From CAZKCK01 sp964552325 (lineage in GTDB: Bacteria > Bacteroidota > Bacteroidia > Bacteroidales > TTA-H9): a DNA stretch of 7,762 bases. This document shows, piece after piece, positions 1 through 6,036 of the stretch. A program made the translations under genes and the position numbers. The notes under the pieces were generated by a model, which saw nothing but the letters and a program-made list of their open reading frames with translations, was not told the DNA's origin and did not search any database. Location of the stretch: contig CAZKHA010000164.1 in assembly GCA_964552325.1 (NCBI GenBank), positions 1 to 7,762 on the forward strand. Reading direction: 5' to 3'. The first letter of the stretch is position 1; every line of letters begins with the position of its first letter.

Positions 1-1929
1 ATGGAAAACATCAAGGTGAGCGATAACTTTAACTATGAAATGACAAAGCCTTACACCATGCGCATCAAAACCGAAGATAGTTATGGCGATGTTATTGGCA
101 AGGTGCGTGTTGAAATTTATAAGACTTACGATGAAATTACCCAAGAGGGCAATCTGTTGCTCACAGGCATCACCAACGAAGCAGGTGTTTGGGAAACAGA
201 GTATCCCTTGGATGCCGTTTCAAAAAAACTCTATGTAGTTACCGGATTTGTAGGCCTCCCATCGGTTACCGAAGTTGATGTAATCGGAAATTCCATCGAT
301 GTTTTGATTGGGGGTAAAGCATCTGCGGCACCTTACAAGGGTAGTTACTCTATGGCCGATATTAATGCTTCGTATAATTATTTGTGTTCATACAGTTCCT
401 CTGGAGTGCCGTCTTGCTTGATTTTCCCGCGCGATGTTATTTCTGCAGCCATGCTTACAGATATAAATGCAGCCCTGCCCGAGCGCGCTCCTGTTCCTCA
501 ATACCATCCCGAGTATTTGGCCAATTCAAACCAAACCGATATCTCGCTGCTGGAAGCCGCTGATGTATGGGTAACCTTTGTGCACGAAGGCGCCGGAAAC
601 AAAAACACCTTGGCTTTCTATACCTATGACATGAACAATCCACCTACTTCAAAAACACAGATTTCCGTAATTACGATCGCTCTCCCAAACTCTTCCTACT
701 ATAATAGCGGTGGCGGTTTGTATTCGGGTGATAAAGTTTATTTGGGTCAGTTTCCGGCAAATACAGGTATCGGCTGGGTGCTGTTAGCTGCTGGATACAC
801 AGGCTCACAAGTAAATACCAATGCCACCCATTTCTATTCGAACGAAAGCTTTAACCCAGAAACCGATGTTACCAAAAAGCAACACAATGTAATTTTATAT
901 GATGCTGAACGTCAAGTATATTTAATTGGTTTTGAAGACCTTAGGCGTGATCAAGTAGGATGCGATAATGATTTTAACGATCTTATTTTTTATGTTACTT
1001 CCAACCCTATTGAAGCTATTGATAACTCGAACATGCCTCTTGTTGACCCCAACCTTATTGATACGGATGGTGATGGCGTTGTTGACATTATGGACGATTA
1101 CCCCAATGACCCAGCTCGTGCTTTCAACAACTATTATCCTGGAAGGCTAACGCATGGAACCTTGGCCTTTGAAGACTTATGGCCTGCAAAAGGTGATTAT
1201 GATTTTAACGACCTCGTAGTCAACTATCATATAAATCAGATAACCAATGGGCAAAACAAAGTTGTTGACATCATTTCGACCAACACAATTGAAGCTATTG
1301 GAGCAGGATATAAAAATGGCTTTGGCTTTCAACTTAATCTGCCAGCAAGTGATGTGGCTTCTTACACCGGTTACAACCATAAAGAAAGCATTGTTACCCT
1401 TTCGGCCAACAACACCGAATCGGGACAAACCAAGGCAACCCTTATACCCTTTGATAATACGTATAATCTATTTACCAACATTGGATCAGGCTATGTGAAC
1501 ACCCGCGAGGAAATGGATTATGTGACCCCACCTGTAATTGTAACCACCATTACTTTAGCTACACCTCGAACCGTAGCCCAAGTTGGTTTGCCTCCGTATA
1601 ATCCTTTTATTTTCATTAATAAAGAGCGTGGCAAGGAAGTCCATTTACCAGGCTATGCCCCTACCGATTTAGCCAACACATCCTATTTTGGCACCGGCGA
1701 TGATGACACAAATCCTGCAACAGGAAAGTACTACAAAACTGTGAATAACCTCCCATGGGCTATGAATGTGCCTGATGAGTTCTCTTACCCACTTGAAAAA
1801 ACCACCGTTACCGATGCGCATCTGGTTTTTGGCGATTGGGTGCAAAGTAGTGGAACAGAATATGTTGATTGGTATGATGATAAGCAAGGATATCGAAATA
1901 CAGGCAAAATTTATTCAAAAGGAAAATAA
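1..1929 (+). CDS. LruC domain-containing secreted protein (5' end outside window)
   Basis: Probable cell-surface or secreted protein; its biochemical role is unknown. The visible 642 residues begin directly with a beta-rich, Ig-like or carboxypeptidase-regulatory-like segment (about 8-105). A DUF4114-like segment follows and ends in the acidic motif FEDL (311-314) plus DNDFNDL (322-328). Next come a DTDGDGVVD calcium-binding-type repeat (354-362) and the LruC/DUF4842 domain (about 375-640), which opens with FEDLWPAKGDYDFNDLV (390-406) and ends in a GDW..SSG...VDWY..KQGYRN block (611-633). Family members normally start with a signal peptide, often of lipoprotein type, and none is present. The ATG at base 1 is therefore probably internal and the true start lies upstream. 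The aspartate-rich motifs suggest calcium-dependent folding, by inference. There is no C-terminal sorting domain after the LruC domain. The next gene starts 24 bases downstream on the same strand. The family call is firm; the function is unassigned. Confidence 0.88.
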   Translation: MENIKVSDNFNYEMTKPYTMRIKTEDSYGDVIGKVRVEIYKTYDEITQEGNLLLTGITNEAGVWETEYPLDAVSKKLYVVTGFVGLPSVTEVDVIGNSIDVLIGGKASAAPYKGSYSMADINASYNYLCSYSSSGVPSCLIFPRDVISAAMLTDINAALPERAPVPQYHPEYLANSNQTDISLLEAADVWVTFVHEGAGNKNTLAFYTYDMNNPPTSKTQISVITIALPNSSYYNSGGGLYSGDKVYLGQFPANTGIGWVLLAAGYTGSQVNTNATHFYSNESFNPETDVTKKQHNVILYDAERQVYLIGFEDLRRDQVGCDNDFNDLIFYVTSNPIEAIDNSNMPLVDPNLIDTDGDGVVDIMDDYPNDPARAFNNYYPGRLTHGTLAFEDLWPAKGDYDFNDLVVNYHINQITNGQNKVVDIISTNTIEAIGAGYKNGFGFQLNLPASDVASYTGYNHKESIVTLSANNTESGQTKATLIPFDNTYNLFTNIGSGYVNTREEMDYVTPPVIVTTITLATPRTVAQVGLPPYNPFIFINKERGKEVHLPGYAPTDLANTSYFGTGDDDTNPATGKYYKTVNNLPWAMNVPDEFSYPLEKTTVTDAHLVFGDWVQSSGTEYVDWYDDKQGYRNTGKIYSKGK

Positions 1930-1953
1930 TTTTCTCATCAACCAATTAGCTTC

Positions 1954-2640
1954 ATGTTTAACGCACATAACTTCCATCCAGCAACAAGCCCACATCCCTT
2001 GCATGTGGGCATTATTCCGGATGGAGGCCGTCGTTGGGCTGCTATTAACGGGTGTACCTTAACTGCAGCTTACCAGCACACCTGCCAAAAGCTCGAAAAT
2101 TTTGTTGAGACATTATGGCAATTACATGTGGATGAACTAAGCATTTACATTGCCAGTAAAGAAAACTTCAGAAGACCAGGCAATGAGGTAAATGCTTTTA
2201 TTGAAACCACCAAAGAGGCTTTTGAATTACAAATTGCAGGCTTGGCTCAAAAGCACAACCTTAGGGTATGTGTTGCGGGCAACAAAGCGGGCTGGCCTGC
2301 ATCTTTGGCTGAAGCTGCCATACACCTCGAAAATCAAACCGCAGCCAATTCAAACGGCACCCTAAATCTTTGTGTTGGCTACCATCCAGCCGACGAAATC
2401 CTTTATGCTTTGCAACGAGCCTCCATTCCTGAAGATTTTTACAATCATTTATGGGTTAAAAAACCCATTGATTTAATCATTCGTTCGGGTGGGGCAAACG
2501 TGCTTAGCAACTTCCTTCCGCTGCAAGCGGGCTATTCCCGTTTGTATTTTTTTAATGAATTGTTTAACGATCTAAAAAACGAACAAATAAAGCAAACTAT
2601 TGAATCGTATTGCAACGAAGTGCTTAAATATGGTACATGA
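1954..2640 (+). CDS. Divergent undecaprenyl diphosphate synthase-like (cis-prenyltransferase fold) protein
   Basis: Protein of 228 residues; family members are usually about 240-255. Recognisable blocks in order are HVGIIPDGGRRW (17-28), YIASKENFRRP (65-75), LNLCVGYHPADEI, and DLIIRSGG..LSNF..LQAGY..LYF (173-199). These match the HV.IIMDGNGRWA, SxENxxRP and IRTGGExRxSNF signatures of cis-prenyltransferases, which elongate isoprenoid diphosphates and supply the undecaprenyl lipid carrier. The catalytic aspartate (D23), S68, N71, R74 and R177 are kept. Positions corresponding to E. coli N28, H43, H199, R200 and E213 read G25, Y40, N182, V183 and R196, so magnesium and IPP-diphosphate binding look impaired. 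It is probably a paralogue rather than the housekeeping synthase: a pseudoenzyme, a partner subunit, or an enzyme with other substrates. No signal peptide is visible, so it should be cytosolic or peripheral. ATG 1954 is the only methionine before the first motif and has no Shine-Dalgarno sequence. It may be co-transcribed with the LruC gene. Confidence 0.85.
   Translation: MFNAHNFHPATSPHPLHVGIIPDGGRRWAAINGCTLTAAYQHTCQKLENFVETLWQLHVDELSIYIASKENFRRPGNEVNAFIETTKEAFELQIAGLAQKHNLRVCVAGNKAGWPASLAEAAIHLENQTAANSNGTLNLCVGYHPADEILYALQRASIPEDFYNHLWVKKPIDLIIRSGGANVLSNFLPLQAGYSRLYFFNELFNDLKNEQIKQTIESYCNEVLKYGT
1988..2010 (+). repeat. Perfect 8-bp inverted repeat with 7-base loop inside the start of the prenyltransferase-like gene
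   Basis: GCCCACAT (1988-1995) and ATGTGGGC (2003-2010) are exact reverse complements around a 7-base loop. In mRNA this would be a GC-rich hairpin starting 34 bases after the ATG. No T-run follows, so it does not look like an intrinsic terminator. It encodes the conserved residues just before the catalytic motif, so it may be a by-product of coding. About one such match is expected by chance in a window of this size. Confidence 0.35.
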
Positions 2641-2677
2641 ACCTGGTAAAACTCCTTTAGGTAACAAGCCCGAAATG

Positions 2678-3334
2678 TTAAAGAGCAAATTGTTCGCGAA
2701 GGTAAAAGTTCAAAAGCTTTAAATGCTCTAAAAGAACCATATACGAGCTGCCGCGGTCATTCCACCATTTAACGGGCTTAAAGTCAGAATATGGGTTTTC
2801 GCTCATCACGATTGTTGCCTTTAGATTGGCTTTTTTCAAGGCCTTTGTAAAAATAATGGATGCCCTGCGTGTATGATAGCTCGATGTGACCAATATAATT
2901 TTCTTAATTTCAGGGTGTTGAACTAAGTAGTTTCGCAAAAGTATCGCCTCGTCTTGGGTACTGGTAGCTATGTTTGGAAGTGCCTCAATTTGTTCTTGGG
3001 CAACACCTAGCTTAATTAACGTTCTTTTAATGATTGATGCTGTGGTTTCAAGTTCTATTCCATATTGCTTTAGCTTCTCTGCCCCAAATTGCTGTTCGTT
3101 AGCAAACACGATGTGCTTTGCATAGCCCTGACGATAAACATCGGACGCCTGCAGTGCTCGGTCGGGTATAGATCCCATCAGGATGAAAATCAAATCAGCC
3201 TGCTTGAGTTGTTGACTATATACCAATCGTTTGCCCATGTTCGGGACAATGTAGAAAGCGAATAGTATGCTAAACACTGCCAATACGCAAAGCATTATTG
3301 AGGTTTTCTTGTGCTTCTTAAACCATGGTATCAT
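2678..3334 (-). CDS. DUF218 family (YdcF/SanA/ElyC-type) membrane-anchored protein
   Basis: Protein of 218 residues counted from the ATG at 3334. A basic N-terminus (K6-K10) is followed by one hydrophobic segment (about 12-30), which predicts an inner-membrane anchor with the remaining domain on the periplasmic side. The DUF218 fold follows: ADLIFILMGS (46-55), YRQGYAKHIVFA (67-78), the family signature TSTQDEA..LRNYL (124-137), and ILVTSSYHTRRA (147-158), whose YHxRRA block is the second hallmark. In Escherichia coli, SanA and ElyC of this family affect envelope barrier function and peptidoglycan or lipid-carrier metabolism; no reaction is firmly established, and the role here is inferred. 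The frame extends upstream to a TTG at 3355. I prefer the ATG because it sits directly before the positive-inside segment. The gene faces the prenyltransferase-like gene across a 37-base gap and diverges from the kinase gene. A TACTTTTG box lies about 76 bases upstream. Confidence 0.85.
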   Translation of the reverse strand: MIPWFKKHKKTSIMLCVLAVFSILFAFYIVPNMGKRLVYSQQLKQADLIFILMGSIPDRALQASDVYRQGYAKHIVFANEQQFGAEKLKQYGIELETTASIIKRTLIKLGVAQEQIEALPNIATSTQDEAILLRNYLVQHPEIKKIILVTSSYHTRRASIIFTKALKKANLKATIVMSENPYSDFKPVKWWNDRGSSYMVLLEHLKLLNFYLREQFAL

Positions 3335-3366
3335 ATCAGATAATTTTAAATGCAATTATAGCACCC

Positions 3367-3397
3367 TTTTAATTCAATCAATAATTGTTTATATTTG
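3367..3397 (+). promoter_or_regulatory. Candidate Bacteroidota promoter for the hybrid kinase gene
   Basis: TATATTTG at 3390-3397 matches TAnnTTTG exactly. TTTT at 3367-3370, one mismatch from the -33 TTTG, sits 19 bases upstream, within the usual spacing. Transcription would begin near 3404, leaving a leader of roughly 158 bases before the ATG at 3562. The divergent minus-strand box begins only 13 bases away, so the two predicted start sites would almost coincide. No terminator, riboswitch or strong hairpin is evident in the rest of this roughly 230-base spacer. Confidence 0.4.
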
Positions 3398-3409
3398 CCA
3401 ATGATAGTT

Positions 3410-3417
3410 CAAAAGTA
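3410..3417 (-). promoter_or_regulatory. Candidate -7 box for the DUF218 gene
   Basis: On the minus strand this reads TACTTTTG, an exact match to the Bacteroidota -7 consensus TAnnTTTG. It would start transcription near 3403 and leave a leader of about 70 bases before the ATG at 3334. I find no TTTG-like -33 element at the expected 19-21 base spacing, so support is partial. Confidence 0.35.
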
Positions 3418-3554
3418 CACTATATAATGATTCGAGTTGTTGGTTATGCTAATTCATATGATAAATCACTGGCAATTTTGCATTATCCACATTAATTTCC
3501 TGTGTTTCAGATTGGTTGAATTTTCACGGAGCAACATCTTTCAAGCTTAAAAAT

Positions 3555-3560
3555 AAGGAG
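3555..3560 (+). promoter_or_regulatory. Shine-Dalgarno-like AAGGAG abutting the kinase start codon
   Basis: AAGGAG ends one base before the ATG at 3562, far closer than the usual 5-9 bases. It may not act as a ribosome binding site. The next in-frame ATG is at codon 45, inside the sensor region, so 3562 remains the best start. Confidence 0.3.
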
Positions 3561-3561
3561 T

Positions 3562-6036
3562 ATGGCAACTACAGATCAGACTAAAATCAAACTGTTATCA
3601 GCGATAAGCGGATCGCGTGAGCGCAAAGGAATTATACAAACCTTTTTGCAGGCAGTTGTTGAAGCAGAAAACCTGCCATTGGCTGTTTTTTGGATGTACC
3701 CTAAGGCTTACCAAACAGGACTTCCATTCGCAGAGAAAGAACTGGTTGCAGCTTATTCTTTTCCCGTTTTGTCTGATTTAGGCGGGGATTACATAAACTG
3801 CGAAAGAATTAACGACGTTGTGAAAGGTATAGGCCCGCACTTTTTTACGCATAACGACCGTTTTTTGGCTCCGTTAAATAAAGCTTTGCCGGGCAACAGA
3901 TTTGGAATGAATGACATGAATATCCTTTGTGTTGAAGAATATGGCTTTATTCAACTGCTGCTCAACAAAAAGGGTATAAGTTTTTTTGGTGGCGATAACC
4001 TTGTTTTTTCAAAGGAACTTAGAGATTACATGCCAGAGATAATTGAAAAGTTGAAACAAAACCTGATGATTGTTGGCGAATTAGAAAATTATCAAAAAAC
4101 TACAAACACACTTCCAAACGACCAGCGTTCAGCATATCCAGAGCCTTCTTTTCAAAATACGCATCAATCTAAAATTCTTTCAACCGTTAGCCACGAAGTT
4201 TTAAACCCACTCAACACCATTAAAGGCTATACGGCACTGCTGTCAGAAATGACCTTGGATCCTTCCCAAGCAGCTTTTTTGGGTATTATAGAAGAGAAAA
4301 GGGCTCAGTTGGAGAGCATTGTAAAAAAAATATTAAACAACACCGATCTTCGTATCAAAGAAAAGGAAATTCGCGAGCAAGCTTTTGATTTGAATGAGGT
4401 TTTTTACGATCTAGAAGTCAAGTTCCAACCCCAGGCTCAACGAAAAGGTATTGGCTTTAATTTAGCCATTGACGAACGGGTTGAGTGTTGGCTTAAAGGA
4501 CCCAAGGATTTGTTTGCCGATGCGCTAACTTTTTTGGTAGAAAATGCCGTTCGGTACTCGGTTAGGGGTCAAGTTTCTGTATCTGCGCAAATGCTGAGCA
4601 TTACCGAAGATAAACTATGTTTGGCGTTTTATGTAAAAGAATCGGGTGGGGCTTTTGCAAAAATTGATGTTAATGGACTTCTGAACTTTTTTAAACCGGT
4701 GGCCAGTACTGCTCCCCGCAGTCACGACATTATGGGCATGGGGCTTTCGTTGGCAAGGTATTATATTGAACGCATGGGCTCAGAACTTATGTTTCAAAAA
4801 GAATCGGAAGATCGGACTTTTTTTGTATTTAAGCTTGATTTTACGATTGTTAACTCCAAACCCGTAGTCAAGCGTACTGGCTTGATGATTGAAAACAAGG
4901 CCGTAACTAGTCACATAAAGATGTTAATAGTTGATGACGATCATTTACAGCTCGAAATGAACAAAAACCGTTTTGTGGACTGGTCGCTTTTTACCGCCGA
5001 GAATGGAAAAGAAGCCATAGAAATGCTCAAGCAACATCCTGATATTGATGTGGTATTAATGGATATCAATATGCCCGATATGGATGGGATTGCAACTTCG
5101 AAAATCATTCGCAATGAATTAAAAAGCAATGTTCCAATAATTGCGTATTCAGGCGAATCACGTGATGAACGAATCGATGATTGCATAGCTGCCGGAATGA
5201 ATGATTTTGTAACCAAAACCGATGATTTGGTGACGCCTATTGAGAAAGCGCTCAACAGAAATGACATCCTAATCCCCGCTACGGAATTAAGTGAATTGGG
5301 GCCATTGGTGGGCCATCATGCCTTGGTAATCGATCAATTTGAAAAAACGCGCCAAATTACCCAGAAAACCTTGCAAGACTCAGGTTGTAAAGTTGATGTG
5401 GCAAACAGCTATGATGGAGTGCTGGAAAAACTGAAAAACGCACACTATAATTTTATTCTTACCGATTTTGTGGGCTCTGATTCTGACTTGTTTAAAATTG
5501 TAAGAGCAATAGAGGCATTAGGCATTAACACCAAAGTAATAGCCTATGTAGCTGACAACTCACCCGACCTTCATGCACGGTGCATGTATATGGGCATTAA
5601 AGGCCCACTGCTAAAGAGTCACGCTTCCTATAGGTCGTTGCCATTCAATATTATCGACTTGCTTGAGTCGAAATCCCTCATACATCAAGCTAAGCTTTAT
5701 AACTTTAAACTAATGGATGGCATTGATGAAACTATGCAATCCGAATTAGTGGAACTGTTTATTGGAGAGACAACTAAGTATTTAGATTCTCTTTTAACCC
5801 TATTATCCGCGGGTAGTTATGATCGTGTTTCAATTATCGCGCATACGCTTAAGAGTTCTTCGGGTCAGTTTAATATAAAGGCGGTGGTACACGACCTTGA
5901 GCGCATCGAAAAACACCAAAAGTTTGGTGTATCAGAGGTTGAGGTAGTTTTTTTAGTTAACAAAGTAGTTGTGCTGCTTAACAGGGCCATGCAGGAAATG
6001 GCAGAAGATTTTAACCTGAAATACCCGATTGATTAA
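3562..6036 (+). CDS. Soluble hybrid sensor histidine kinase (HisKA-HATPase-REC-REC-HPt)
   Basis: An 824-residue phosphorelay protein with no signal peptide or membrane segment, so it should sense a cytosolic cue. Residues 1-180 form an unassigned, possibly GAF-like sensor region. HisKA (about 203-270) carries the phospho-accepting H211 in STVSHEVLNPLN. HATPase (about 274-425) has N-box residue N328 and a GMGLSLA lid (392-398), but its G1 box reads ESGGA (360-364) instead of DxGxG. REC1 (about 452-568) is complete: acidic D458-D460, phospho-acceptor D501, switch S530, K552. REC2 (about 585-705) keeps D591 and D635 and a lysine in LLKS, but a glutamine replaces the second acidic residue and a valine sits at the Ser/Thr switch, so it looks degenerate. 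HPt (about 715-815) has H761 in AHTLKSSSG. The likely relay is H211 to D501 to H761, then to an unknown regulator encoded elsewhere. Signal and output cannot be read from the neighbours. Its stop codon overlaps that of the convergent radical SAM gene. Confidence 0.93.
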   Translation: MATTDQTKIKLLSAISGSRERKGIIQTFLQAVVEAENLPLAVFWMYPKAYQTGLPFAEKELVAAYSFPVLSDLGGDYINCERINDVVKGIGPHFFTHNDRFLAPLNKALPGNRFGMNDMNILCVEEYGFIQLLLNKKGISFFGGDNLVFSKELRDYMPEIIEKLKQNLMIVGELENYQKTTNTLPNDQRSAYPEPSFQNTHQSKILSTVSHEVLNPLNTIKGYTALLSEMTLDPSQAAFLGIIEEKRAQLESIVKKILNNTDLRIKEKEIREQAFDLNEVFYDLEVKFQPQAQRKGIGFNLAIDERVECWLKGPKDLFADALTFLVENAVRYSVRGQVSVSAQMLSITEDKLCLAFYVKESGGAFAKIDVNGLLNFFKPVASTAPRSHDIMGMGLSLARYYIERMGSELMFQKESEDRTFFVFKLDFTIVNSKPVVKRTGLMIENKAVTSHIKMLIVDDDHLQLEMNKNRFVDWSLFTAENGKEAIEMLKQHPDIDVVLMDINMPDMDGIATSKIIRNELKSNVPIIAYSGESRDERIDDCIAAGMNDFVTKTDDLVTPIEKALNRNDILIPATELSELGPLVGHHALVIDQFEKTRQITQKTLQDSGCKVDVANSYDGVLEKLKNAHYNFILTDFVGSDSDLFKIVRAIEALGINTKVIAYVADNSPDLHARCMYMGIKGPLLKSHASYRSLPFNIIDLLESKSLIHQAKLYNFKLMDGIDETMQSELVELFIGETTKYLDSLLTLLSAGSYDRVSIIAHTLKSSSGQFNIKAVVHDLERIEKHQKFGVSEVEVVFLVNKVVVLLNRAMQEMAEDFNLKYPID
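5572..5586. repeat. 15-base interrupted palindrome inside the kinase gene
   Basis: CATGCAC and GTGCATG are exact reverse complements around a single G. The site lies within the REC2 coding region and is probably coincidental. It is recorded because it resembles a dimeric operator in form. Confidence 0.2.
5913..5930. repeat. 18-base palindrome near the 3' end of the kinase gene
   Basis: ACACCAAA and TTTGGTGT are exact reverse complements separated by AG. A two-base loop disfavours an RNA hairpin, and no T-run follows, so it is not a terminator. It lies in HPt coding sequence about 105 bases before the stop. Chance is the simplest explanation. Confidence 0.25.

Noticed and set aside
1177..1428. 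Antisense open frame inside the LruC gene
   Set aside because: It is a shadow of the coding strand: no domain, low-complexity translation, and the plus-strand frame is clearly the real gene.
2641..2662. Possible bidirectional terminator between the convergent prenyltransferase-like and DUF218 genes
   Set aside because: Pairing ACC/GGT plus TAAA/TTTA needs a three-base bulge and is AT-weak, and no T-run follows on either side.
3335..3355. TTG start at 3355 for the DUF218 protein
   Set aside because: It adds seven residues with no domain value. The ATG at 3334 directly precedes the basic stretch and membrane anchor.
4941..5267. Antisense open frame opposite the REC1 domain
   Set aside because: It is Ser- and Ile-rich as expected from the complement of receiver coding sequence, with no recognisable motif.
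5913..5930. Palindrome as a terminator or operator
   Set aside because: It is inside conserved HPt coding sequence, has a two-base loop and no T-run. Matches of this size are expected by chance.
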